Positions 45,301-55,902 of a stretch of DNA of 64,000 nt are shown in pieces. A model generated the notes under the pieces. It was given only the letters and a program-made list of their open reading frames with translations, was not told where the DNA came from and did no database searches. Position numbers and translations under genes: made by a program. Position 1 is the first letter of the stretch. The number at the start of each line of letters is the position of its first letter. The DNA is from Gautieria morchelliformis (Eukaryota; Basidiomycota; Agaricomycetes; Gomphales; Gomphaceae), in NCBI GenBank assembly GCA_015179125.1, contig WHVA01000439.1, forward strand, positions 31,959 through 95,958. Direction: 5' to 3'.

Positions 45301-46341
45301 CCCACTTCCTGGTACGTCCCATTCGCCAGTGCCTCCTCCCTTTTACCCAACGCCCTTCTTCTCCTTAGACTCAACCTTCACGCCCATCATGCCCCCCGCC
45401 TACGAGCATGAGCTCATGAGGATGTCTCCTACCTGTCCCCCCAGCAGCGGCTCCTTCCCACACGATTCGCACGCGGAGGACGCGCCGTGCCTGTGCGAGG
45501 CATGTGCGCGAGAAAGCTGGAGAGGAATGTGCAGCTGAAGCGCGTGGCACGGGATGTCCGCGTGGTTCCGTGTGCGGGAACGTGTGTTCCTGAGGGCAGG
45601 GGGCGCGTGCAAGGACTGAACAGGGACCGGTTTGGGGCGGGGACGGGGCACGCTGAAAGGCTGGCGGGAGGATACCCCAGACGACGTTAGTACTTCAAGA
45701 TGGCCTGGAAAGGGAGTTTAGCTGCACGGGCGACCGCGAGTTTTATGTCGGCTGGGAACAGATACATGCCATTGACGTGGCGGTGGAGGATCCTCGGTGA
45801 AGCGGGAAGGGGTCTGGAGAGCGCTGCCCCCACGGGTGACGCGTGGAGATGAGCCATTGTGCGGGCGTCGCCCCCACTGGGGCCATCCGGCTCGCCGCGG
45901 CTGGGCATGGCGGCGGGTAACAGCACACCACACTCGCCCGATCCTGGCATGCTGCCACAGCGCACATCCACCCGTCCCAGCACACACGCCACCGCCGACG
46001 ACGAAAGCAACACCGGCACCCACATCAGCTTCAGCTCCCCCAGGGCCTCACACGTCGCCCGCACCTCCCCCTCATTCCGCCGCGCCTGCACCCAACGCTG
46101 CCACTACAAGCTTCCCCACCGCTGCACTCTCCACATCGCCCGTCCCGCACCGCCGCACCCCCTTAACCCCGCCGCCGTCGCCTGGGAAAATACACGCATG
46201 ACGCAACGCGGCTTCGTGAACCCACCACCCACCACCACCATTCCTCCTGGCCCTCCCCTGAGGAAACGAACCCGCGCACGTTCTCCCGCCCAATGCGTAA
46301 CTCCAGCCGCACAGCGGCGCAAGCAAAAGCGACACTCGTAA
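45283..46341 (+). pseudogene. Unit-borne proline-rich ORF, copy 3 (broken)
   Basis: Starts at the exon 1/intron boundary (CTGGTACGTCCC). The motif appears as HELMRMSPTCPPSSGSFPHD, then a WFRVRERVFLRA segment related to WFGPQERAFF of copy 2, but several stops and frame changes follow. The proline-rich part and the basic C-terminal tail (RRKQKRHS, stop 46341) are still recognisable and show where the native gene ended. Confidence 0.5.
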
Positions 46342-46839
46342 GTCACTTTGTGAACCGCCCGCTCGGCTGGTGGACGACCAGGGCCATGGGATCACTCATG
46401 AGTCGAGTGCCGGAGGTACAGCGGCAGGCACCAAATTGCATCGCACAGTCAAGGTGACCATGGCTTCAAGTATCACGCCCTGAGACTGGAAGACAGACAC
46501 GCGGACACGCAGCAAGCCTCTCGCTTTTGGCATATCTGTGTATACTTATGCGCATCAACACCGTACGGTGCTCGCGTGGAGTTTAAATACACTCCTGCTC
46601 GTGCCACTGCAATATCAGCGTCCATCATATGGATCGGGTACGTCGTGGTCTCCCACAGTTTAAACTCATTTTAGTGTGATGCCAGACTTCACCTGGGCCA
46701 AGCGCTGCTGATATTCGTGCGTATTACAATGGGGTTTGGCATACTCTCGTGTGGCAGGGTCTTCAGCGCAGTCATGGGCTTAGTGGACAAGCGGTACATT
46801 CATGAAGCAAAGTAACAAATTATGAACAAAGGCAAAGTC
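46342..46839. other. Unit tail and unassigned DNA
   Basis: 46342-46550 repeats at 56105-56290 (GTAAGTCACTTTGTGAACCG...). 46550-46839 has no recognisable gene or repeat end. Confidence 0.6.
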
Positions 46840-47119
46840 AAAGCATTGCAGCATATATCTATATCTATATCTTCTGTTTTTGATGGTATGGGTTGGCCAG
46901 AATGAGCAAATAGCCACAACCTCTGTGGTGTCCGATTGCAAAGTGCTGCAATAGATTGGAAATGTGGGAACAGGATGGTTAACATAAGCCACTGTATCGT
47001 GAATGCTGGGGAGTTTGACAAGTGCGGCTATGATGCATTAGCTTGCATGGCATCTTTAAGCCTCTGCTGTTCTTCCAGAGCCTATCGAGCTATTAATAAC
47101 CACCTGATGGAGACCCAAA

Positions 47120-48879
47120 TCACTCACTGGACACAACAGGCCCCGCCAGTTCTACATCTGCAGAATATCCAGTTGCCCAAGGGAACTCCTCTAACTCTAT
47201 CCCAGCTGACTTAGCCTCTTCGCACTGATGGCTTTCCTGATCAGCCACATGGTTTTGCAAGGTCTTGGCACTAAAAGCCTGTGGGTTCCCAAATTCGGCC
47301 ACTATGGCATTGTGAACACTTTGTCTGGCTGCTTGGAAGGTGGAGAATGAAAGAGTGGGTAATGAGGGGCTGATATGTTGTGTGTGTCTCTCTTTGAGAG
47401 CTAGGTGAAAGCGGCAGATGATAATTGCTGACAAGCTGTATGTGCATTGTTAGTACAAGCACAGGTGTATTCCACTGAAAATATACCTGTTCTGAAGAGG
47501 GTTTAAGATGCCACTAAGGCTTGGCTTTATACAACAAATTAAAGGAGGCAAAATTAGCCATTTTTATTATCAAGTTCAATGTCTTGCATACCCTCAATAC
47601 CTGAAATGTAAAAGAAGATGGAGTAAGCTCTCAAAGCCTAACAGGTGTATACATAACAAGACCTTAGATGTGATAGTACTAGCTACACTAATGGTAAGCA
47701 CAAATCTGAATATGAATCAGCCATAAGAAATATCATAGGAATAATACTCCATACACATATCTGACAAAGCCTTCCCTGAGATTAGTGATATGTCCATGTA
47801 TATATGCAATATGTTGCATGCACACCTTGGTAAATTGCTAGACTAATCAGAGATTTCTTATCCCAAATATCACCTTTCTGCCAAAGCCTCAGGGTTTGAA
47901 TTGAGCTCAGAATGGTTACTATCACAGCTCCAGTGTCCAAAAGGATTACAGTAACATTACTGATGGTGACCACTGTAAAAGGTATTCAGAGACAAATCAG
48001 GCAAATACAGACCCCTAGATCTTACCCCTGAAGAATTTTTTAGTATAAATATAAGCAGAAATTCCTAGTCAGTACTGACAAAGCCAATCTATTAAATTGT
48101 GAACTAGTCATATTGCAGTTGTTCCAAACAGACAGGCACTATATCCAGTGAAATTAATTTATGCTATTTATATGAAGTCTACACAGGGGACATACCACTT
48201 GAGTGATAATAGCACCAAGAATAAGCAGCCCAAGAACACCCAAAAATATTTGATTCTGAAAGGGAATAGCACAGGTGCGAGCTAGCAGGAGGCCTAGACA
48301 AGTAGATTGTCTTGATCTTTCTACTTGCGAATTATATGGGTATAGTCTCTCACCCTGTATTCCAATGAGAGAAAGAACACCGCAAGTACCACTGAGGTGA
48401 AGGATAGCATTACATTTCCTCCAAATATATGAGTCTCTAGGTTGCTTTTGTGTGAGGAATGAAAGTCATACTAGACACTCATTCAAATCAGTAGGGGTGT
48501 TACACATGAGAGATCTATAGATGTAATGCACCTCAGCGGAAATGTTAGACAAGTTAACATATATCCAAACAAGAAACGAAACCAAGGGCATGTAACGAGC
48601 AAGTAAATAGAGACTGGTGCCGAGCCTGACGGTCTTGCACCAAATGTGGCTGATCTCAGATGGCAGTGTGAGGAGTGTGTCGAAGAAGAGTAGTGCTGTG
48701 TAACAAGGTATGGAACTTGTGGAATTAGACGGGGGATGTACACATACCAAGCCCTGCGAAGAGGGCAGAGTTGAACGCAAAGCTAGTTCAGGTAAGTTAT
48801 TTTGCATCGCACTCAGTGTAGTAAGTACGGACCTGTCTGATAGTCCCTGGATAACAGCCGAGGCATCCACCTGAGACAT
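47120..48879 (-). CDS. DUF6533-type multi-pass membrane protein, best preserved copy (C)
   Basis: ATG 48879 (MSQVDASAVIQ), final stop at 47120. Exons followed by frame: the N-terminal exons with the core CYTALLFFDTLLTLPSEISH and LLARYMPLVSFLVWIY (48721-48510); a short exon at about 48370 (VVLAVFFLSLEY); GLLLARTCAI..LGVLGLLILGAIITQV (about 48300-48195); VTVILLDTGAVIVTILSSIQ..LRLWQKGDIWDKKSLISL (47973-47825); and a C-terminal exon from about 47434 (SAIIICRFHLALKERHT..) with an acidic tail. At least five hydrophobic helices fit a multi-pass membrane protein. No premature stop was seen, but the exact first two junctions are unresolved because GT/AG sites differ between copies. DUF6533 genes are expanded in basidiomycetes; function unknown. 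Confidence 0.65.
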
Positions 48880-48960
48880 GATATAAGAAAGAACTGGGAT
48901 GCAGAGGAGGGCTAAGTTTTGCGTAGTGATGTGGGGTTGGTGTAGTGGATTGCAAAGGTG

Positions 48961-48968
48961 TATATATA
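48961..48968 (-). promoter_or_regulatory. TATA box of DUF6533 copy C
   Basis: TATATATA 82 bases upstream of ATG 48879. Motif, spacing and flank are conserved in copies A, A', B, D and X, although the coding part of X is gone. Confidence 0.55.
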
Positions 48969-49673
48969 AGATTCTGGCCATGGGTGCTGCCAGGCCAACA
49001 GATATTCACACCATCGCTGAAGCACAATTTGCAATACGGATGGGGCTGATAGAAGAACATCATATGTAAAAGAATTAGAGTTAGTAATACAACAAAGAAG
49101 CATCATCGAGCAAGCAATTGAGGCTTGGCTTCTCATCAGGAGTTGGTTACTACCCTGGATTTGCCTGGGCAGAATGCATTTAAAACTTGTTGTTCTGTAA
49201 GGATACATGGCACTCATTACCACTCATTGTGCGGTGTCAGCATAACAACACATGAAAACCAACTGCAACAAAGCTCACTGATGTGCATCAAGATCACGCA
49301 TCTACGAGGAAGTGAGACGGTATGAGATATCCAGCTCAATCCCCAGAGTTTTCATGTAACTGTAATTCAATAGCAATGTTGAATGGTCTCTGCAGACATA
49401 CCAGCTCGTGTCAATGTTGATGGATATAGCAACAAGAGAAATTTCTCATTTGGCGGCATGTCCTGTACGACGTGGGAAGAGGTGTAGAAAGAGACCATCC
49501 AATATCGACATGGGGAACAACGACATGGTAACCTAGATATTATACATTCGGTGTATCGGCTGTGACGGCGATGTAGTGCTGTGCCTGGTGGTTGAGAAAA
49601 GCCCAGGAAGCTACTGAGGTGATCTGCGACATGTTTGCAATTTTGTTTAGTGTGATATTATTAGAATGGGGAC

Positions 49674-50153
49674 TGTCAGGGGACACCCTGTTTTCCATTT
49701 CCAGTTCCGACACCACACCCAGTTCCGACTCCATTTCTGACTCCGCTTCCGGTTCCGATTCCATCTCCGCATCCGCTTTCGGGAACGATTCCGCTTCTGG
49801 GAGAACTTCCACCAGTTCCGTTCGCCTTGCCAGTTCCACTCCAATTTCCGACTTCCGCCCCGGAACAGTGTCGGAAATCAAGCGACTCGCATAATAGGTG
49901 GCATCAAGGGTCGATCAAGGGTCAGGGGGATGCAGGGTTGATGGCGGGTGCCAAGTGTTGTCCCTGGCTGCGCAGCGTAGTATAATACGGGCTCGCTGAC
50001 ATTGGGGGTCCTTAGACTTTTCTCTTTGGATTTCCCCTTGTCAGGTGAGAACCCCCTCTCTTGTATGCTCTGTTCATTTATACATACTTTGGATTTCCCC
50101 TTGTCAGTTGTGTGGTAGTGTGATCTCCACGACTAGCCAGGGTTGCCCTTACA
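49674..50153 (+). repeat. 5' LTR of G2
   Basis: TGTCAGGGG to CCCTTACA, 480 bp. It carries a TATA-like TATAATA (49981-49987) and, downstream, two copies of TTGGATTTCCCCTTGTCAG. Between these, 50045-50107 has intron-like ends (CAG|GTGAGA ... TTGTCAG|), 63 nt. Confidence 0.95.
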
Positions 50154-50340
50154 GCAGAAAAGTCTCTCCCCTAGAGGACCGGCGGTCGTACTGCGCGTTG
50201 CATTCGCCATAGGTGCGTTCGGAATCGGAGACAGCGACTCGGAGATCGCAACCTCTTCCGCACATACAGTGTACGACAGCCCCTCTTCTTACGTCGAGCT
50301 CCCAACCCCAGAAATCCCGTCCCATATTTCTCCTTCCAAC

Positions 50341-51516
50341 ATGGATCCGGACGATCGTCTTCGGAATATGGAGGAGGAATTGACGCGGAACCGGATGAAG
50401 ACCGACGCGATTGAAACAGCCTTACAAGCGATTTTGGCTAAGTTAGATATTCCACAAGGTGGTGGAAATGAAATGCTGGATGATCCGGATTTCGGAAAAG
50501 CAGAACTAGCGGAAAAGAGGATGTCCGCGAAGTTAGCAAAGGTCAAACCCGCAACTCCGGCGGACTTTGACGGAGATCGGGAGAAGGGACGCGCATTCTT
50601 CAACACATGCAGCATCTACTTCGCAATTGTCGGAGACCTCTTTCCGAACGACCAGGCTCGGATTCACTGGACATTGTCCTTTTTCAAATCGGACCGCGCA
50701 GCCCGTTTTGCAAACAAGGTGATCCGACATGAAGCAAAGGGCAAGGGGAACTACTTCCGGGACTGGGACGCGTTCGAGAAAACATTTTCCGACCAGTTCT
50801 GCCCGAAAAACGAGCAGCTCACAGCCCTTACAAAGCTCGAGGGGACGAGCTGGTACCAGGCCAAAGATCCGGTCGATGACTACATCGATCGCTTCCAGGA
50901 GCTCATCGACCTTGCGGAATATGACGACGACAAGACGATCGTCATCAAATTCCGACGAGGACTTGATCCGACGCTCCAGAACCAAGTTGCGCTGCTTGGG
51001 GATGGAGCTCCGGATTTTGATGACCCGGAAGGGTGGTACCAAGCCGCGCAGAAGGTTTCTCGGAACAGGGACGCAAATGAGGCCTTCGTGGAGACGAGTC
51101 GGAACACGACACGCAGTTCCGCTCGTCCTACTCCACCTGTGCCAAAACCCGGAAGCGCATTCATTCCCACACGGAAATTATTCCCGATGCTTGCTCCGCC
51201 TGCTCCTATTAGGAACCATAGCCCTCCTCCCTCGAAGAGTGGCCCTGCCCCGATGGATGTTGACCGCATGCGCGGAAAAGGCCACGGAACTATCACCTGC
51301 TTCCGCTGCCGACAACCAGGCCACTATGCTCGCGAGTGCCCCCAAGCCTTTGATATCCGGCTTATGACCACAGAGGAGAAACTCGAGATCCTTCCAGAGT
51401 TCCTTGCACTTGCAGACATAAACGGAGTGCCCACTGCGGAAGAACTTTCCGAAAATGCGGAACATGGTCTACCGGAAGCGGAAGATGCGCCAGATTTTGT
51501 GACACGCAGCGGGTGA
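50341..51516 (+). CDS. gag: G2 Gag capsid/nucleocapsid protein
   Basis: 391 residues from ATG 50341, the first ATG after the LTR; the leader is 187 nt. The N-terminus has a short coiled coil (DDRLRNMEEELTRNRMKTD). The capsid region follows (FDGDREKGRAFFNTCSIYF, DWDAFEKTFSDQFCP, VDDYIDRFQELIDLAEY), which is the retrotransposon gag fold. A Pro-rich linker leads to a CCHC knuckle (CFRCRQPGHYARECP) at about residues 320-335, then an acidic tail. Stop TGA at 51514-51516. Pol lies in the -1 frame and overlaps gag from 51354. Gag packages the element RNA. Confidence 0.93.
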   Translation: MDPDDRLRNMEEELTRNRMKTDAIETALQAILAKLDIPQGGGNEMLDDPDFGKAELAEKRMSAKLAKVKPATPADFDGDREKGRAFFNTCSIYFAIVGDLFPNDQARIHWTLSFFKSDRAARFANKVIRHEAKGKGNYFRDWDAFEKTFSDQFCPKNEQLTALTKLEGTSWYQAKDPVDDYIDRFQELIDLAEYDDDKTIVIKFRRGLDPTLQNQVALLGDGAPDFDDPEGWYQAAQKVSRNRDANEAFVETSRNTTRSSARPTPPVPKPGSAFIPTRKLFPMLAPPAPIRNHSPPPSKSGPAPMDVDRMRGKGHGTITCFRCRQPGHYARECPQAFDIRLMTTEEKLEILPEFLALADINGVPTAEELSENAEHGLPEAEDAPDFVTRSG

Positions 51517-54500
51517 GATGTGTGCCCCTGCTGCCTGTACATAACCGGTTTGCCTGTCTTGAAGTAGAGAATGAAAAGCCCCCACTCCCCTCACTTCGTA
51601 CAGACCCACCGGATAAAGTCACACAAAAACCAAATCTGACACCCCGTCCATCCCGCATCCGCCCTTGGGAGAGACGCCTTCCGAAGCGCTATGTTGTTGC
51701 TGCCACCCCTGGCCCCAAGTCACTAGTCATTAAGGTAGAGATCCAGACGACCGATACGGCGGAAGTCAAATCCGGACCCGCCCTTGTCGATCGCGGGGCC
51801 ACTGGTCAGTTTATGGACCGGGACTATGTGGAACGGAACCGACTGACCACGCGGAAGTTGCAACGTGCAATCCCGGTGTTCAATGTGGATGGAAGCCCCA
51901 ATGAGGCAGGGTCCATCACGGAGATAGTGGACACAATTCTCCGCTACGATGGACACTCAGAACGCACTTCCTTCGCTGTCACCAGCCTGGGGAAGCAAGA
52001 CACCATCCTCGGGTTTACCTGGCTTCAAGAGCACAACCCGGAGATCAATTGGCAGACTCGGAAGGTACTGATGAGTCGGTGTCCAGCCAAGTGTCACATG
52101 TGCCGGTCGGAAGTGCGGAAGGAGCGCCAGGAGCAGCGGAAGACCGAACGGCTCATACAGACATGTCGTTCCGGCCCCCATCCACTGCTTGCAGAAGAAG
52201 ACTCGGAAGCGGAATTTGACCCGGATCCCCCTTCCAATTCCGATTCCGACGCCATCCGACTCGGCCTGGAAGACACTCTGACGGAAGGGGAGCGCTTGCT
52301 GTACATAAACCTTCCGCCGGAGGCGGAACACATCCGCGCCACCGGAAATATTTCGCAACGCCTTGCTGAAGCCTCTAAGAGGTATGATAGAGTGGAGGCG
52401 GAAATTCCGGAGTACCTGCGGGAGTTTGAGGACATCTTTTCCAAGGAGTCGTTTGATACCCTGCCTCCACGGAAGCTGTGGGACCACGCCATCGAGTTGG
52501 AGCCTGGGTCAAAGCCCACCAACTGCAAGGTCTACCCGCTGTCACCCAAGGAGCAGGTAGAGCTCGATGCATTCCTTGCGGAAAACCTCCGTACAGGGAG
52601 GATCCGCCCCTCCAAGTCACCCATGGCATCTCCGGTGTTCTTCATCAAGAAGAAGGATGGCTCGCTCAGACTTGTGCAGGACTACCGGGCCTTGAATGCG
52701 ATCACGATCAAGAACCGGTACCCCATTCCACTCATTTCCGAACTGATCACACAACTCCGCGGGGCGAGGTACTTCACTAAGCTGGATGTCCGCTGGGGCT
52801 TCAACAATGTCCGGATCCGAGAGGGAGACGAGTGGAAGGCCGCATTCCGCACCAATCGAGGACTCTTTGAGCCACAGGTCATGTTTTTTGGCCTCACCAA
52901 CAGTCCCGCCACATTCCAGACGATGATGAATGACATTTTCCGTGACATGATAGCAGAAGGGGTTGTCTGCGTCTACCTCGATGACATCCTCATTTTCACG
53001 AAAACAATGTCCGAACATCGGGAAGTCGTGCGGAGAGTGCTGGAACGGCTCCGGGAGTACAACCTGTGTCTCAAGCCGGAAAAGTGCGAATTTGAGCGGA
53101 CACGGATAGAGTATCTTGGGGTGATTGTGTCGGAAGGGAAGGTGGAAATGGACCCAGTCAAAGTTTCCGGTGTATCGGATTGGCCCGTGCCGCGAAACAA
53201 GAAGGAGGTCCAGTCCTTCATTGGGTTTGTCAATTTCTACCGGCGGTTCATCAAGGACTTCTCCTGCCACGCCCGTGCCCTCTTCGACCTCACCAAGAAG
53301 GAGGTTGGATGGCGGTGGGGAGAGCCGGAACAGACTTCCTTTGACAAACTCAAGGAGCTGATCACTTCCGCTCCGGTCCTGATCTTTCCCGACGACTCTC
53401 GCCCTTATCGAGTCGAGGCGGATTCTTCCGACGCAGCTACCGGAGCGGTCTTGTCACAGCAGTCATCGGAAGATGGTGGGGGGTGGCATCCGATTGCCTT
53501 CTTCTCTAAGAGCCTTAGTCCGGTCGAGCGGAACTATGAGATCCATGACAAGGAGATGCTGGCAATCATCCGAGCGCTGGAAGAGTGGCGACACTTCCTC
53601 GAGGGTGCTCTATGCCCTTTTGAGATCTGGACAGACCACAAGAACCTCGAGTATTTCCGCACGTCTAAGAAGCTGAACCGACGACAAGCACGGTGGTCCC
53701 TACACCTGTCCCGGTTTGACTTCATGCTCCACCACCGCCCCGGCCGCACCATGGGCAAGCCCGATGCCCTATCCCGCCGCGCGGATCACGGAAGCGGAAG
53801 TGGAGACAACGCGGATATGACACTGCTCCGCCCAAGTCTCTTTGCAATCCGCGCCCTAGAAGGAGTAACTGCAGTTGGGGCGGAAGCGGAAATGCTCCGG
53901 GATATCCGGAGGCAGTACCGGAATGGAGAGAAGGAGGAGTCGGTGGTGAAGGCAGTGGAGGAACTCCGGAAAGGGCACTCACGGTCTGTACGGGCAGCGG
54001 AATGGTCGGAACGTGATGGACTGCTCCACTTCAGAGGCAAGGTCTATGTTCCGGGTGGAGCGGACCTCCGCCGTCGCATCGTGTCCCAGCACCATGACAC
54101 ACGGGTCGCTGGGCATGCTGGCAGGTGGAAGACGCTGGAGTTAGTGGCTCGGAATTACTGGTGGCCTCAGATGTCCCGCTACATCGGACAGTACGTGAAG
54201 ACGTGTGACCTTTGTCTCCGAACCAAAGCGCAACGACGTCCGCCCGTCGGAGAACTTGTTCCGCTCCCGATTCCCGAATCCCGCTGGGACACCATCAGTG
54301 TCGACTTCATCGTTGAACTCCCAGAGTCTCATGGCTACGACGCGATCATGAACGTCGTGGATTCGGTGAGCAAGGTGTCCCACTTCATTCCGACGCACAC
54401 GACGATCACAGCCCTCGGAGCGGCCCGCCTGTTCCTTGCACATGTCTGGAAGTTGCATGGGCTCCCGAAGCAAGTTGTTTCCGACCGAGGTCCGCAGTTT

Positions 54501-55643
54501 GTCGCGGAACTGACTCGGGAGCTCTACCGCCTGCTCGGCATAAAGCTGGCTACCACCACAGCGTACCATCCGCAGGGTGACGGACAGACGGAACGGGTCA
54601 ATCAGGAGTTAGAGCAATATCTCCGCCTCTTTGTCAATGAGAGGCAGGATGACTGGGATGAGTTACTTCCGCTGGCGGAATTCCAATACAACAACCATGT
54701 CCATTCCGCCACACAACAGACTCCCTTCATGCTTGACTCCGGACGACACCCGCGGATGGGCTTCGAACCACGCCAGGCTGAGTCCCGACTCGAGACGGTC
54801 AACGAGTTCCGAGACCGCATGGACTCCACCCTTTCGGAAGCCAAGTCGGCCCTTGCGAAGGCCAAGGATGACATGGCAAGGTACTACAACCGACGCCGGG
54901 TTCCTGCCCCAGAGTACCAAGTTGGAGACAAGGTGTACCTAGATGCAAGTGACATCCGCACCACACGCCCTTCGCAGAAGCTTGCCCACCGCTACCTTGG
55001 GCCCTTCACAGTGACGCGGAGGGTTGGACGGAATGCATACCGCCTCCGACTTCCGATGTCCATGTCCCGCCTCCACCCCGTCTTCAACGTGGTGAAGTTA
55101 CTCCCTATGCTTGAGGACCCAATTCCACATCGGAAGGCTCATCCGCCACCTCCGCCAGAAATTGTAGATGGGGAAGAGCACTACGTGGTGGAATGGATCC
55201 TGGACAGCCGGTTTGTGCGAGGACGACTCCAATTCCTCGTGAAATGGGAAGGGTATGGGTACGAGGAGAATTCTTGGGTCCCGGAGCAAGATGTTTCCGC
55301 TCCTGACAAACTCCGGGAGTTCTATAGGACACATCCAGGTGCCCCTCGCCGAATCCGCTCGCCGGCATTTCAATCCCTTGTGTCCCGTGCTTCGAGGACG
55401 CAGCACGCTAGAGGGGGGGTGATGTCAGGGGACACCCTGTTTTCCATTTCCAGTTCCGACACCACACCCAGTTCCGACTCCATTTCCGACTCCGCTTCCG
55501 GTTCCGATTCCATCTCCGCATCCGCTTTCGGGAACGATTCCGCTTCTGGGAGAACTTCCACCAGTTCCGTTCGCCTTGCCAGTTCCACTCCAATTTCCGA
55601 CTTCCGCCCCGGAACAGTGTCGGAAATCAAGCGACTCGCATAA
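51354..55643 (+). CDS. pol: G2 Pol: protease, RT, RNase H, integrase, chromodomain
   Basis: The pol frame is open from 51354, inside gag, to 55643 and has no ATG near its start, so a -1 shift from gag is expected. Numbering from codon 51513: protease near 90 (LVDRGATGQFMDRDYV; the family has DSG, here DRG), RT about 375-560 (KKKDGSLRLVQDYRALN; catalytic YLDD near 487), RNase H about 630-740 (VEADSSD, HDKEMLA, WTDHKN), integrase finger about 859-900 (H..H..CDLC), core with VDFI, SDRGPQF and GQTERVNQ (about 930-1027), chromodomain about 1212-1270 (EHYVVEWIL, FLVKWEGYGYEENSW). The frame runs on into the 3' LTR for about 74 Ser-rich codons. All RT and integrase catalytic residues are present; only the protease Ser-to-Arg change raises doubt about activity. 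Confidence 0.93.
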   Translation, partial: YPAYDHRGETRDPSRVPCTCRHKRSAHCGRTFRKCGTWSTGSGRCARFCDTQRVRCVPLLPVHNRFACLEVENEKPPLPSLRTDPPDKVTQKPNLTPRPSRIRPWERRLPKRYVVAATPGPKSLVIKVEIQTTDTAEVKSGPALVDRGATGQFMDRDYVERNRLTTRKLQRAIPVFNVDGSPNEAGSITEIVDTILRYDGHSERTSFAVTSLGKQDTILGFTWLQEHNPEINWQTRKVLMSRCPAKCHMCRSEVRKERQEQRKTERLIQTCRSGPHPLLAEEDSEAEFDPDPPSNSDSDAIRLGLEDTLTEGERLLYINLPPEAEHIRATGNISQRLAEASKRYDRVEAEIPEYLREFEDIFSKESFDTLPPRKLWDHAIELEPGSKPTNCKVYPLSPKEQVELDAFLAENLRTGRIRPSKSPMASPVFFIKKKDGSLRLVQDYRALNAITIKNRYPIPLISELITQLRGARYFTKLDVRWGFNNVRIREGDEWKAAFRTNRGLFEPQVMFFGLTNSPATFQTMMNDIFRDMIAEGVVCVYLDDILIFTKTMSEHREVVRRVLERLREYNLCLKPEKCEFERTRIEYLGVIVSEGKVEMDPVKVSGVSDWPVPRNKKEVQSFIGFVNFYRRFIKDFSCHARALFDLTKKEVGWRWGEPEQTSFDKLKELITSAPVLIFPDDSRPYRVEADSSDAATGAVLSQQSSEDGGGWHPIAFFSKSLSPVERNYEIHDKEMLAIIRALEEWRHFLEGALCPFEIWTDHKNLEYFRTSKKLNRRQARWSLHLSRFDFMLHHRPGRTMGKPDALSRRADHGSGSGDNADMTLLRPSLFAIRALEGVTAVGAEAEMLRDIRRQYRNGEKEESVVKAVEELRKGHSRSVRAAEWSERDGLLHFRGKVYVPGGADLRRRIVSQHHDTRVAGHAGRWKTLELVARNYWWPQMSRYIGQYVKTCDLCLRTKAQRRPPVGELVPLPIPESRWDTISVDFIVELPESHGYDAIMNVVDSVSKVSHFIPTHTTITALGAARLFLAHVWKLHGLPKQVVSDRGPQFVAELTRELYRLLGIKLATTTAYHPQGDGQTERVNQELEQYLRLFVNERQDDWDELLPLAEFQYNNHVHSATQQTPFMLDSGRHPRMGFEPRQAESRLETVNEFRDRMDSTLSEAKSALAKAKDDMARYYNRRRVPAPEYQVGDKVYLDASDIRTTRPSQKLAHRYLGPFTVTRRVGRNAYRLRLPMSMSRLHPVFNVVKLLPMLEDPIPHRKAHPPPPPEIVDGEEHYVVEWILDSRFVRGRLQFLVKWEGYGYEENSWVPEQDVSAPDKLREFYRTHPGAPRRIRSPAFQSLVSRASRTQHARGGVMSGDTLFSISSSDTTPSSDSISDSASGSDSISASAFGNDSASGRTSTSSVRLASSTPISDFRPGTVSEIKRLA
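55411..55422 (+). other. Polypurine tract of G2
   Basis: AGAGGGGGGGTGA stops immediately at the 3' LTR start (TGTCAGGGG, 55423). It lies inside the pol frame, because pol continues into the LTR. Confidence 0.8.
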
Positions 55644-55902
55644 TAGGTGGCATCAAGGGTCGATCAAGGGTCAGGGGGATGCAGGGTTGATGGCGGGTGC
55701 CAAGTGTTGTCCCTGGCTGCGCAGCGTAGTATAATACGGGCTCGCTGACATTGGGGGTCCTTAGACTTTTCTCTTTGGATTTCCCCTTGTCAGGTGAGAA
55801 CCCCCTCTCTTGTATGCTCTGTTCATTTATACATACTTTGGATTTCCCCTTGTCAGTTGTGTGGTAGTGTGATCTCCACGACTAGCCAGGGTTGCCCTTA
55901 CA
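55423..55902 (+). repeat. 3' LTR of G2
   Basis: 480 bp, one difference from the 5' LTR. Its first 221 bases encode the last part of the pol ORF, which stops at 55643. Confidence 0.95.

Larger units (their letters stand above)
42893..46560 (+). repeat. Array unit copy X (flank and two ORF copies)
   Basis: 42893-43770 is the DUF6533 upstream flank, beginning just upstream of where the start codon would be. 43785-45120 is the divergent ORF region, and 45280-46560 a second, partial ORF region with the common 3' tail (46310-46550 matches 56080-56290). The DUF6533 coding part itself is missing. Confidence 0.75.

Noticed and set aside
55411-55643. A separate gene in the LTR encoding a Ser-rich peptide
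   Set aside because: The same frame is the continuation of pol; in the left LTR it has no proper start and merely mirrors the right LTR.
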